Source: Sapria himalayana
Lineage: Eukaryota > Streptophyta > Magnoliopsida > Malpighiales > Rafflesiaceae
Assembly: GCA_029783825.1 (NCBI GenBank)
Contig: JAREIK010002653.1
Coordinates: 223,117 to 287,116 of the forward strand
DNA: 64,000 nt
Reading direction: 5' to 3'
A program made the position numbers and the translations under genes. Numbering within the stretch: the stretch's first letter is position 1; the number at the start of each line of letters is the position of its first letter. Under the pieces are notes generated by a model that was given only the letters and a program-made list of their open reading frames with translations, was not told where the DNA came from and did no database searches. Positions 26,251 through 38,520 of this stretch are shown piece by piece.

Positions 26251-26252
<2 letters not shown>

Positions 26253-27218
26253 AAATGGCTCAGGAAGCCTAGGCACGGAATGAGGCACAACCCAAAATAG
26301 CAAATGCTAGACTCAACATAGCATTATCAGGGACCATACATTGACTACAGTCAAACTGCCCTATGGAATGGCTCGTGCCTTGCCAAGTTAGGACCAACAG
26401 TGCCTCGTGCCTAGCTCTTTGGCACAATCCACAAGCATGGTGAGTTGGTGAGGGCATGTGTTAGGGGTCATTGGTCATGACCAAGCTTTTTAAAAAAAAC
26501 CCTAACTCTAAATGGCAGTTTTCCATTACATTTACATAATGGGTCCCAATAAAGAAAACAAGAGGTTGTACTTGTTGCTTTCGATGTCAGTAAAAGAAAT
26601 AAAAAATAAATTAATTTTTTTATTATTTTTTATAGTTGTCAAATTTCATTCCAACTACTACACGACACAAATCTAACAACTATTAGATTTCTACCCATTT
26701 TATTTATAAACAAATTATAAAATAAAAAATATATATTATTTTAATATAATAAATTTCCATAAATATAGAATAAAATTTTTTTGATATTCATCATATTCAT
26801 TTTTTTCCTCTCTTTTCTACTCTCTTATTTTTTGTACTCTACTTTGTAGTATGTTCTATGCACTCAGCTAGTAAGTTTAGAAAAAAAGAAGACTATGACT
26901 ACTACTCAAAAAAAATTATGCTGTTATGGTGCACATTATTTTTTATTATTAATTTCATGTTGTAATTAATAGTCTTTGATAAATTTTAAATTATTAAAAT
27001 TTTAAATGTAAAAATATAAATTAAATAAAAAAATGAAAAATAATAAGTTTAATGATACTTATTTTAACATTGATAAAAATAACAATGATAATATAACCGA
27101 AAGATTTGAGGCTAAAATTAAATGAATATCAATAATATAGACTCACTTTAATATAATAAAAAATAAAAATTCTAGGAATATCAAAGAAAAATTAGCATCG
27201 TATATATATTATAATTAA

Positions 27219-27249
<31 letters not shown>

Positions 27250-29509
27250 AGTACAAGTGGCATTGGCCACCTTAATAGATATAATAATTAATACACCAAA
27301 AATATGGTGCATTAGATTTAAGGCAAACCTAACATAGTGATGGATCTTTTGAAGTTGGATCATCTTCAGCTATATTGATGTCTCTCATTTGCCACAGTGA
27401 CTTTGGGAGGGTATGCATGGCTAAATTAATTATTATCATGAGTTTTTCTATTAGATTTTTGGAGAATCTTAAGGGTAGTAAATATTATGTAAACTTATTT
27501 CCAATCTACATATAGTAAAATTCTTAGATATACTAGTAAGAATAACATAATAAAATATTATTAAGTAAGAAAAATAATTAATAAAAATAAATTTATGAAA
27601 TATAAATGAGTAGTGTCCGTGATGTCCAACTTTAAACTTATCATGATGAAGAATCATTCTCATGTCTCACCACCCATTATGTAAATTCTAAGTAAAAATG
27701 TAATACAAAAATATAGAATTTTTTAAGATTATTCATCATTATGATTACCCTACCATATATGAGTGTATGAAAAAGATATTTAGGGAATCTGATATTCAAA
27801 ATAAAATCTTTAGTATTATATTCACTAATACTTCAAATAACAGAGTCGCAATTAGTATATTTGTCAAAATAATTAGAAAATGACCGTTAGGTAAATTATT
27901 TCATGTCGTGTATATCTTCCATGTAATTAACCTAATAGTACAAACTAAAATAAAAATTATTTTTCAAACATCAGAAAAAATAAAAAATTTAATATAATAC
28001 TTTATGATGTCTAATAAACAATAATAGTTTGATAGTCTAGGGTTGTCAATGGGCCTAAAAGAATTTCAAATAGATATAAGACACTATTTAATTTATACCT
28101 AAATGATGTTAGAGTTAGGTATTAGCTACCAAAATATGATATCCAACTATATCAATAATTAGAGCGACGAACTTATAATTATTTATTTAGACAGTGATAT
28201 AAAAATTTCTTTTATAAAATTCCTAAAAATTTTTTATGATATGATAAACATATGTTCATCTGTATACACTCCAATAACTTGCATTGCACTTGGGTGTCTA
28301 CGTGGTATTAGTAGAATATTTAGCAAGTTAAAAGAATACCATGCATTTTGTGTCATAACTATTGAGATAGAAACTAAATATTTAAAATAGGTGTTATTCA
28401 TTCCTATTATATATTATTGGCTATCTTTATGGATCCTAAGGTTAAATAGAAAGTGGTAGAAAATATTTTAAGATACATATTCACTAACATGAACCAATAG
28501 ACAAACATGAATATTTTATTAACGAAAAATTAGTTAACATATTTACATATTACGATACCATGTATAGTAGATGTAGTGAGACTCCGAGTATAGACATGGA
28601 TACTATATTTGGAGATGATACCTTTTTTATTTATTTAGCAAGAAACAAACATCAAAGTAGTCCATCGAATGAAAGTGAACTTTCTCACTACTTAATCATT
28701 ATTTCATCCTATCACAAGATGATAATGAGAATTTGGATATTTTGAATTGATAAAATTATACGAATCTACATGTTATATGTTATCTAAGATGACACGTGAT
28801 CTTCTAACATATCCAGTTTAGTATAGCATCAAATTTTAATTTTTCTATGGTTGCCAGTGTTATTTTAGATAGGGGATACATACTATGATTATATATCATA
28901 GAGACACTTTCATGCCTGAAGGACAAGAAAGATTCAATGTTGAAAATTCATGATCAAAGAAAAAAGTTGATGATGATTAATAACGCATGAAATATCAAAG
29001 AGGATATTGAAGTCACCACTAGCACTACCTTTAGAATTATACATGATGATGATGATGATGATATATATGCATTTAATATGTAATGTCATTTTTATTTTTA
29101 ATGACTCATTTGATGATGATGATATATATTTTATTTTTTTTGCTTTAGTTGATCCGAATATAAAATATTGATTTTAATTATTAAGTTGATTTTGATTCAT
29201 TTAAATATCTAATGTATGATATTTTTTAAATTATATTATTTTAATATGTAATATTTCTAATAAATAAAAAATTAAAATTTCAAAAAAAAATTAATTGGGA
29301 ATTAAAGCTTTCCACAACCTCCACAACCCGACACAACCTATAATCAAACCATCAAGACCTAACATGAAAGTGCTCGACTATGGACCAATCAAGTCATGTT
29401 GGGTTGAGTCATTGTGATCTCGTATCATGTTGGCATGACATAATGCTCTGACTGTGCTATAAAAAATTCCGGATTTGCTGGTATTACACAAGCCATTTTA
29501 CACCTCTCA
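26243..29509 (+). mobile_element. hAT transposon copy A, dead
   Basis: Termini are inverted: GTGTCAAATGGCTC at about 26248-26261, and the right end (29490-29509) reverse-complements to GAGGTGTAAAATGGCTTGTG. The first 200 bp and last 200 bp are relatively GC-rich with repeated GGCACGA/CATGACC-like words, as in copies B and C and in the GC-rich MITE at 34949. The interior holds a transposase relic in the forward direction. The left flank is replaced by a TG microsatellite, so no target duplication can be read. Length (about 3.27 kb) fits an autonomous hAT. Confidence 0.75.
27060..28880 (+). pseudogene. hAT transposase relic, copy A
   Basis: Forward translation shows the central RNase-H-fold part at about 27640-27950, where FHV followed by HVINLIVQ (27900-27945) matches the conserved 'His-x-x-Asn-Leu' segment, and the C-terminal dimerisation domain at 28640-28870, where an open frame (28560-28745) reads SNESELSHYL before a stop. 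The same landmarks occur in copy B (51330-51370 and 52050-52300) and in copy C on the reverse strand. It contains many stops and is not expressed as a protein. The zinc-finger N-terminus cannot be made out. Confidence 0.7.
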
Positions 29510-30807
29510 ATAGATATAGTGACTCCATGAGAGTATCATCATATTGGGTACAAACATAATTAGATATAACTACTAGGTGATTCTCTTTATTAATAGTCGA
29601 AATAGGTAGGGTTATAAGTAAGGAAAGAAGAGTGATGTATTTACATACATTATTTAATTTTCATTCATCTTAGACTCATTAAAAAACAAATACTAGTCAA
29701 AAAACAAAATATTCTCACTCCCTAAAATCATAATAATCTATAGTGAAAAATGCATGTATCCTTTTTGGATACTAAAGTATTCGAGGAATATCAATCTCAA
29801 TGCCTTAGATACCAACTTTTTTCATCCTAAAGAATATTCATAATAAAATATGTGCACCAAAAAATTCTATGAAATAAATTAAAGAGCATATATTTAAAAT
29901 GTAGGATATGAAATATAATAAGAAATGATAGAAGCGTATATGTGATCGATGGGTTAGATTATAATTATAAACTAAATCACTTCGAAAGTGTTTTGGAATT
30001 ATGTTTCTAATTATGAGTACCCGAATTGTCTTATTAAATATTTATTCTTCCTATCACCAACCTCATTTTAATATGACGTGTCAATGAAGGAAATGTGATG
30101 TGTCATCACATAATACATGTATTAAATGATAAATCATTCCGACATATATTATAATGTCTTGCACTTCTTAATTTTTTATATTTTTATTAAATTGTTTTTT
30201 TATAATTTTATAAATAATCTGAATAATAAAAAAAATTATTATCTATATTGAAAGAAATAAATCTTTGTATATCTCGAGTAATAATAAAAAAACATAAATC
30301 TTCTGTTTGTGTTGTAGTTATCTTTTTATTAGCTTTTGTGTTTTTTGTTTTTTTGATGGAAACACTTGAAATGTGAGCTGGATCAATTATTTTTGCTCAT
30401 TATATAAAGACATTTAAAGTATATATATATATATATATATTAGAGTATTATTATGTTTATGGTTTTACTATTATATTGTATTAATATAATATCAAAGCTA
30501 AATTATAATAAAATTATTATTTTTTCATTCCAATAGAAGCACCATGAAGTGATTGTTAAAATCATATGTGGTGATGGAAATAGAGACATGCACAATTGGA
30601 GGCAACAAGCATGCATGAAAGTAGGCATGTGGTGGTGGTGCACGATAGCATATAGCATTGACATTCAATGGCATTTTGAGCATTAAGTCTAAATGCTTCA
30701 ATTGAGCCATGTGCACCAGTCATGTCGTTATGTAGTGCCTGACACAACATGATTTATCATTTGTCACTCTACATCATGTCACATTAGCATATGACCTAGG
30801 AAGGAAG
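29510..30807. other. Unassigned AT-rich stretch
   Basis: Holds an (AT)n run at 30419-30440 and, from about 30540, a less AT-rich part with CATG-containing words. Two small overlapping reverse frames (30525-30750) have no family resemblance. No gene supported. Confidence 0.3.
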
Positions 30808-31061
30808 GCTCAACACAATCAAATGGCTCGGCTGGTGCATTTGGTCATGCCAATGTGTGCTAGGTTGGAGTAATGTTGACACGACATGGCCAGACACAAT
30901 AGTGTCTGGCTCAACCCAAGGTAGTGGTTGCTACTAGCACTTGGCACTTGGTAGTTTTAAGAGTCAATTTGAAGATCCTCTCCAATTATGAGGATCAAGT
31001 GTGGTGGACAAATGGAAGTAATAGATTAAGTGAACATGAGAGAGAAAGAGAGACAAAGAAA

Positions 31062-31504
31062 TGTTAGACAAGTAGAATAGGGGCGATAAGGATTTACAAG
31101 CACAGACAAGGTTTTCACATAAACTGGCTACAACTAATAGAATGCCCTACTTCTTTCTTTTATGATTAGATCAAACCACTATTCATAATAAGGTGAATAC
31201 AAAAAAAAAGTATGTCGCAACAACATAAAGCATATCATCACACAAAAGCACAATAAAAACATTATGTGTGAAATTGCTGCATCATAACTAAGTCATAACA
31301 CCATAAGCAAAGTATAGCTCCATGATTTAGTCACAACATCATAAATAAAGCTGTGATTCCATGGTCTAGTCGTGACATCAAATACATGTCATGACATGAA
31401 AATCTTTTCGTGATACATGAGTTACGTTGTGACACCATGAAACTGCTTCGGCTACTAAATGGGATTCCTCGAGACCCCAACTAAATGATAGGTCATTCCC
31501 AATA
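31062..31504 (-). repeat. 3' LTR of the Copia element
   Basis: Pairs with 34865-35852 across its whole length apart from the MITE. Contains many GTCATGAC/CATAACATC-type short words. It lacks the MITE: the matching position, around 31131-31138 (CAACTAAT), is an empty site. Confidence 0.85.
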
Positions 31505-31559
31505 TTCTCCCACTTGGTGAATTCTTCAGTAATCTTGTCTTTTCTGCACATCACTGAAA

Positions 31560-33730
31560 TTTATAAAAAACACAACTTTCATCAAGTAATCAACACAATT
31601 CTTATTTGTATCAGCTTACTCCAACTCAACTAGCTTATATGCTACTTGTTCCCGAATAAAAGATATTAAATCTCAATGTGGTTCATCTATGCATGAAATT
31701 TTAGATTCTTTACTAAGTGAATAAAATTCTGAGTATCATAGTAGAGCTTCATTGATATCTACTCGAAGTAAAGCCATCCAACCAATTATCTAATGCATGT
31801 CGCTTCCTTTCTCACTTGTGTAAAAGCCATATATTCTACCTATGTGTATTAGAGGACAAATACTAATTGCTTGTTACGCATCCAACTTATATATAAACCA
31901 TGCAACATGAAGGCAAATCCAAGTTGTGGATTTCTACTAATTACTTATTTATCTCAATCAGCATCAACAGCTTCATTGACTCCACATCTCTGTTCATTGT
32001 TGTTTCTGTCAAAATAGAATACAAGATCACTAGTCCCAAAAATATGCATGAGAACCTTTTTCATATAATGTTAATACTTAATCATAGGGTTAGATATAAA
32101 TATGCTTATAGCTTTCACTAGACATGAAATGTTAGATTTTGTGAAAATCATTGCATACATAAGACTTTTGAATACACTACCATAAAAAAAGAATGAACAT
32201 TTACCCCTTTTCTAATCTAACAAGTATAAAAGTACTAACATGCTTACTTTCAAATCATATTTTGCTGCAAGAACTATCACCATCCGAATGGATGCTAACT
32301 TGGCTATGGTTAGAAGATTTTTTTCATAGTCAATTCTTTCCACTTGTGAGTAGCCTTTTGCATCCAACTTTGTCTAGTACTTTTCAAGCTGTCTATCAGC
32401 ATTCACTTTCCACTTGAACATCCACTTGCATCTTTTTTTAATTTGTTTCGAAGATAACTTCAAGTGTTTCTCGGTTCGATTCTTTTCCAAGGAAAACAAC
32501 TCCTCTTCTAGAGCTTGCTCTCACTGTTTTGATTTCTCAGGAGCCTTGGGCCTCCTCCATAGTGTTGGGCTCATCCTTAATAACTAAAAGGGAATAGAAA
32601 ACATTGTTTACATACCTCTCAGGTGGACTTTTAACCTATGTTAACCTCTTCATAATAGTTGCTGCCTTTACCTCTTCTACACACCTTCGATTATCTTCAT
32701 GAGTACAAGTTTATCATTTACAGCTAGTCTAGAAATTCATGTCATGACTCTAGATTTTGCTGTTGCCACACCAACAAAGTCATAACTTTGATTCTTCATG
32801 TCATAACTTTGGTCTTCACAAAGAGAGTCATGGCTTTGATTTTCCATGTTGTAACTATGGTCTTCACAAGGAGAGTTATGACCTTGATTTTTTAAATTGC
32901 AACTCCAAAGGTCAAGACACCTAGCAAACAACTTTTTATACTATAGTTGCTAGATCTTGTTCTTAAGATTCACAACTTGTAGCTTTTGACACCAATTTTG
33001 TACCCAATAAATTTATACTTCATAGATTTGAAGTCAAGCTTATTTTTATTCTCTTTAAGAACATGAACATAAGTATCACACTCCAACACCTTGAAGTAAG
33101 AATCATTCAGCTTTCTTCTATAGAGAACCTAAAAAGCTTATCTGACCCTTTATTGCTAAGGTGAGAGTCTAGTTGTTTAGATAGCATGTTATGACAATCA
33201 CTTTATCCTAGAAGTCCTGCTTGAAACCTTCCCAACTCCTCATAAATCTAAATTTTTCAATGAGTGTTCTTTTTAGTCTTTCTGTGACTCCATTATGTTG
33301 CTGAGTCATCTAATTAGTATTATATCTACCTATCTCATGCCCAACACAAAACTTATTTACTTAACAATATTCTGATTCATGGATGGCATGGAGAACTTTT
33401 ATCTTACTATTAAACTGATTCTCTTCCAAAACGATAAATTTCTTAAATTTTTGTAGCACCTAAGATTACCCTTGAATAAAAAAATTTAAATATACTATAA
33501 GAAATCATCCACAAAAATACATAATGTTTGATCTTCGCAATGATAGCATCGGTACTTCGCCAAATTGATCATTGTGAATCAAGTCTAATACAACTATAGA
33601 TCTTATGGCCATGGACTTGAACTTCAAACATTTTTCCTTCACATCGACACAATCTTCACAAAAACTATAATCACTTCACTTTTTGATGCCTTTCACTATT
33701 TCATTCAATGACATGGTTTTCAATCTCTTT
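31560..33730 (-). pseudogene. Copia pol relic with RT core deleted
   Basis: Reverse strand. Integrase: 33620-33660 keeps a Cys-Glu-Asp-Cys zinc-binding pair and, at 33530-33600, the LDLIHNDQFGEVP stretch that begins the catalytic core. Spacer/early RT: 32210-32560 reads EQALEEELFSLEKN, then RCKWMFKWK and the IDYE segment. The sequence then jumps, near 32190-32215, to the RNase H lead-in SLMYAMIFTKSNIS (about 32100-32170) and on to VEYMAFTQVRKEA (about 31800-31840). The RT catalytic centre is therefore absent. A 48-bp tandem repeat lies in the spacer (32773-32910). Confidence 0.75.
32773..32910. repeat. 48-bp tandem repeat in Copia spacer
   Basis: About 2.9 units: a partial unit 32773-32812, a full unit 32813-32860 and a diverged unit 32861-32910. 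The period is a multiple of three, so the reverse frame keeps a 16-residue repeat with the words NQSHDSLCEDQSYDM. Confidence 0.85.
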
Positions 33731-34847
33731 TAATAATGTACCCAAGCCTTATATATCAAACCATAAACTATAGAGCATTGTCCATACCTTTCTCCATTTC
33801 TAAAATAAAGGAGCCCTTGTCTCTAGTCTTGATGGTGATTGATAACAACCTATGCAAGATTCCACAACTTGTTCCATGAGCTATCAATTGTCCACCTCTG
33901 GTGATCTTGTAAGTCCACTTATCCCAATTAAAATGGACCTCAAAATATGTCATGGCACTAAACGATATGCGATTGTTGCTCAGACAATGAATGAGTAACA
34001 TACTATGGAAAAGTTTGATCTTATCATGGTTCTCATACTCACAAAACCAATGACAATGGATAGTCATCTAAAACAAAGCTCTTAAATCCACTAGCCACAT
34101 GTCTTACTTCTAACTATGAGCCATATATGTAGCAAGATAGTGAAGTGATCCCTGGAATCCATCCATGTCCCTTGAGTCACTCCTCAAAAACTCAGTCATG
34201 CTTATACAATCCATCCAATTGTGTCCTATTCTATTTAATTTCCAACACTTGATCTTGGACTTATCAATTTTATTTGAAATATATTTTTATCTTGGTTTGA
34301 TTGCTAACTTCTAAGAGCTGCATACCATAAAATGTTCTCTAACAATGGTAACAATTAAATTATCCTATGAATCTAACAATAAAAAAAAATAAAATGACAG
34401 CTTTATCATTATCATGAATATCAATCCTAATAAATGATAGTTATCCAATCAGTAAATTAAACTCATGCAGATGCATAGAGAAGAGAATTCTTGTTTTCAT
34501 ATGTAATTTGTGTAACTTATTCTTCAAGAAAATTCTATATACTGGGGATCTACTTTGATAGAGAAGTTCCAGCTTTTATTACAATTTTTTGACTATTTTT
34601 TTGCTAATGACATTCATGAGACATTATCCTAAACACAAGATAAATCAAGTTTCTAGCTATCTAGTCTATTTTCTCCCAGTCAGCATCGCTAGTTGTCAGT
34701 TTCATTTTTTATATTCCAATTCACATATCTCTATCAAAAATAGAACTTCAATTTTTAAATTGTTGAATTCGAAACATTAATTTTAAACTTTCTCAAATTC
34801 AATTCACATCAACCCAAAGCTCATACTTTTTGGATCTTAAAAAATAA
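33731..34847 (-). other. Copia 5' internal region, no readable gag
   Basis: Lies between the primer-binding site and integrase, where gag and protease belong. The one longer frame (33768-34067, reverse, 99 codons) could be a late-gag or pre-integrase remnant but has no zinc knuckle or DSG protease motif that I can see. Confidence 0.4.
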
Positions 34848-34864
34848 CCTACTATGATAACACA
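34848..34864 (-). promoter_or_regulatory. Primer-binding site, tRNA-Met type
   Basis: On the reverse strand, directly after the LTR end (ACA), the sequence TGTGTTATCATAGTAGG resembles the usual Copia primer-binding site TGGTATCAGAGC with a few changes. Confidence 0.65.
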
Positions 34865-35852
34865 TGTAAGGATTGATTTGAAGTAGAATGAGGCGGCAAT
34901 GTTTTACAAGCACACACAAGGTTTTGACCTAAATAGAATACAAATAACTAAAGGTGTCAACCGAGCCGAGCCGGCCCGGCCCGGCACGAGGCACGGCACG
35001 GTTCAACCATGCCTGGGCCGGCCCAGCACGGAAAAATTCCGTGCCCGGGCCGGTGCCGTGCCCGGGTTAGGCACGAGCCGTGCCATGTCGTGCCTGGCCC
35101 ATGCCGTGCCGTGCCTGACCCGGCACGGTTCGGGCCGTGGCACGGCACACCGGCACGGGTTCGTCCCGTGTCGGGTGTCCCTTGAGCCCGACCCCGCGAT
35201 GGCCCCTCCCTCAAAAAAGACCGTGGGTCGGGTCTGATTCGACCCGACCCAAGGTCCCCCGAATCCCAAAACGTATGGACATGCCAGCTCGAGTGGGCAC
35301 GGCAAGCCAAGGCATGGCTTGCCGTGCCTGCGGGCAGTGCCGGGCCTGACTATTTTAAACCGTGCCGGGCCAGGCACGGTACGGTACAGTAACCGTGTCG
35401 TGCCTGGCCCGGCACGAAGGCACGCTCGTGCTCAAAAAAAAATGGGCCGGGCCGGGCCATCCCGTTTGACACCTCTACAAATAACAATATACCCTACTAT
35501 TTTCTTTTATTATTACATCAAACTACTATTTATAATAAATTGAATATAACTAAAAAAAGTATCAAGACAAAATGAAACATACAGCAACACAAAAACACAA
35601 TCACGACATCATGCGTGAAGTCGCAACATCATAACTGAATCACAATGCCATAAGCGAAGTCACAACTACATGGACTAGGCATGCCATCATAAATGAAATC
35701 ATGACTCCATGGTCCAATCAATTCATCAAATATATGTTATAACACCATGAGTTTGTTGCGACACACAAGTCACTTCACTATATCAAGAAATTATTTTAGC
35801 TATAGTAATGGATACTTCAAGACTCCAACTAAAGGATGAGTCATTCCTAATA
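34865..35852 (-). repeat. 5' LTR of the Copia element, split by a MITE
   Basis: Same sequence as 31062-31504, interrupted at 34949 by the GC-rich MITE. The right edge ends CATTCCTAATA, matching CATTCCCAATA at the other LTR. Confidence 0.85.
34941..35485. mobile_element. GC-rich hAT MITE with perfect 8-bp target duplication
   Basis: The element is 34949-35477 (529 bp), flanked by identical CAAATAAC at 34941-34948 and 35478-35485. Termini are inverted: TAAAGGTGTCAA on the left, TAGAGGTGTCAA when the right end is reverse-complemented. The interior is strikingly GC- and CpG-rich, built from GGCACG and its complement CGTGCC plus CCCGGC words on both strands, so open frames appear in most frames and mean nothing. 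The 8-bp duplication and terminus assign it to hAT. Its terminus matches that of hAT copies A-C. The perfect flanks make it the youngest insertion in the window. Confidence 0.93.
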
Positions 35853-36249
35853 GTAATCCAATGACTAAGTAGTCTAATTCCAATCCAGTGACCAAGTGCC
35901 AGAAGCATGCTGGTACTTGGCAGTTGCCTTGCCCATTGTCAGTGATAGTTGCTAAGCTACATTACACATAACATCCACTGCCCACTTGGAATGCACTAAT
36001 TAATAAATCAAATTAATATATATATATATATTGAATAAAATGTAAACAATAAACTATATTGATTAATAAAAAATATAAATTAAACTTAAAAATATTGAAA
36101 AAGAAAGACAAACATCTAATTCTGACAATGTTAATCTAATTAAAAAAATTTAAATAAAAGCATGTTAGCTCAGTGTCACTCTATATGGGTTAGATCATCA
36201 GTCATCACAACTCATTATTTTAGTATCTTTATTTTAATATACGTCATCA

Positions 36250-37760
36250 TCTACTTGTTGCTCTCATTTTTTCTTAAACTCATTCTTGAATCCTTCTAAT
36301 CATTTATGAAAAGCAATAGTTCAATGATATTTGATCATTTTATAGTCCTCTTATTTGAAATTATATTCATAAATACAAAAAATAGACTACGATACTACAT
36401 TAGATACCAGAGGAGTGAGTTGATCACATATTATTTTAAATAGAATGAGAAATATGAATTAATATCATTTTTATTAACTTGGTATATCAAAAATTTTTCA
36501 TCACTTTTGAATAAAATTAAATAGTAATCAATATCCAAGTATCTCAACAGTTAATTTTTATTCAATGGATCTCCTCGTTATTTGTCCCTAGCTAACATAA
36601 TTGAAAAGCCATAATCGTCGAATAGGATATCAATCTTCGTATTCACAGGCTACCATAATTTGACTCTATGTTCTTGTTGTTGGTTCGAGTAAGTGAATAA
36701 TTATAATGCTCTATACCTCATTCACTTTAACTCTAGATTCAATACATGTAATCAAACAATAAAAAAATAGAATAAAAGACTAGTATTATAAATATCTCAT
36801 TTCCATCTCAATAGTCATACAGTACTAAAATTTGGGTGTCCTATATATTTGTAAAATAAAGGATAAATATTACAAATGCACTCAAGTACAATGCATATAA
36901 TGTAAGTTTATACTAGCAAACCCATATTTATCATATCTTAAAAAAGATATTAAGTAATTTCAAAAAATAATTCTTAACTCATTTTAAATTTTCAATAATT
37001 ACTTCATAAATTCTATTATTAAAATAAACATATATCTCATATTGGTAGTCAATATATGAATTAAACATCATGTATGTATAAGTTTTGTAGTCCTATTAAT
37101 TTGCATAGTGTCGATCTCTTGTAATCTACAAGGTATCTTCATGTATTTTATTGAATTTTGTATATGGTCTAATGAGAGGCAAAATATATTTATACTTAGT
37201 TGCACTATTAGGTTAATTATGTAAAATATATACCTAACATAAAAAATTTCACCTAAGGGATCTTCTTTAATTGTTCTGACAAACATAATTATAGCAACAC
37301 TATTATTTGATATATTATCAGATATAACACTAAAAATTTATATGTTGTATTCCCTAAAAACACTCGACGAATACTCACATATGATGGGATCATTATGAGA
37401 ATAAAATATCTCATGAAATCTTAAATTTTTTTTTAATTTCCACTTAGGATCAAAAAGATAGTTGCTAAGGCATGTGAATTCATTTTCATTATAATTAGTT
37501 CAAATGTCAAATGTTATAGAAAACAATCCACTTTGTTTACTAAATTAGTTAATTACTAATTATTTTTCTATTTTATAATTTTTTATTATGTTATTTCGAC
37601 TAGTCCAGCTAAAGATTCTATGATAACCAAGGTAAATGTATTTGTTCATAAGATGAATTAGTATATGATCTTTTAAAAATTTAATCGAAAGGCTCACATT
37701 AATAATAAATTTCACCATGTCTTCACTTTCAAACTTATAACAATAAATAAAAGAGATCAT
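36250..37760 (-). pseudogene. hAT transposase relic, copy C
   Basis: Reverse strand. The open stretch 37068-37286 reads GEIFYVRYIFYIINLIVQ, the same conserved segment as in copies A and B. Further downstream (36270-36420) the C-terminal dimerisation domain can be followed in broken frames, ending with a hydrophobic 'eGF' helix. The upstream frame at 37560-37760 lies where the middle of the transposase should be. Stops and frameshifts throughout; no start codon or zinc finger can be assigned. Confidence 0.68.
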
Positions 37761-38484
37761 TGAACTAGAAGCTAATCCAAATTAAAATACTATGCTCCTA
37801 AGATGGATTTGCATGAAATGTAATGCACTATATTTTTTTTGTACATTGTTCGACGTCTCTTAAAATGTGAAGTGCATATAGATCAAAGACAAGGATGACC
37901 TATGACTAGGAGACTACTTAGTCTAAAAACCTTTTGATCAGATTATCATTATTTATGTTTATGTATACTTCATTTTTATAAAATTCACTATTTTTTTATT
38001 TTTTTTAATTTAGTAGCATTTAAAGAGTTTTAATTATAAGATATATTTTTTATTTAATTTAATAAAAAATTAATTAACTTGAAAAAAAAATAATTAAAAA
38101 AAATAAATCTTATGTGTTGTGTACCTTGACCAAATGTGTTTAGCCAATTTAATTCACAATCCCCAACTAGAAAAATGTTTGGTGTCAACTGCCCCACTAA
38201 TATCACAATCAAATTAAAAAATTTTAAAACAAAAAAAGCACTCTAAACAACTCATTTTGTAATATTTTGATAGAAAAAGATTTGGCAAAATGAGAAAAAA
38301 GATTACATGTAGTTTGTAAAAAACTAAAAATGTGAACACATAATTTATAGAAAATTGTTAACTTAAAAAAATATTATACATTTTTGAAGGATAGAAATTT
38401 AACATCTAATATATTTTTTCCCAATGCTGTTGGAATAAATACAACTAATGTTTAGATCTAAACTTAAAAAATGTTAATTTTTTT

Positions 38485-38520
38485 ATTTTTTGTATTTTTT
38501 GTATTTTTTGTATTTTTTTT
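38485..38520. repeat. 9-bp T-rich minisatellite
   Basis: Three to four units of TTTTTTGTA. Confidence 0.9.

Larger units (their letters stand above)
31062..35852 (-). mobile_element. Copia LTR retrotransposon with both LTRs, internally deleted
   Basis: Two direct repeats bound the element: 31062-31504 (443 bp, 3' LTR) and 34865-35852 (988 bp, but 451 bp without the MITE it carries). Reverse-strand order is LTR, primer-binding site (34848-34864, TTATCATAGTAGG-like), integrase, spacer, early RT, RNase H, polypurine tract (GTGGGAGA at 31508-31515) and LTR. It is smaller than a usual Copia (about 5 kb with LTRs) because gag and the RT core are missing. No clear 5-bp target duplication is seen (AGAAA versus GTAAT), so the ends may be slightly off or mutated. 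Confidence 0.8.

Noticed and set aside
26084..26303. Tyr-Ile / Cys-Val and Thr-His repeat frames
   Set aside because: Translation of the TA/TG microsatellite.
28038..28060. TAGGGTTGTCAATGGGC as the left end of another hAT element
   Set aside because: It resembles hAT ends, but no matching right end or 8-bp duplication could be found, and it lies in the transposase relic of copy A.
34899..35543. Overlapping Arg/Pro/Gly-rich frames of 70-124 codons on both strands
   Set aside because: They lie in the GC-rich MITE, whose composition removes stop codons in nearly all frames.
31057..35857. 5-bp target duplication of the Copia element
   Set aside because: Flanks read AGAAA and GTAAT; no match even allowing a shift of a few bases.
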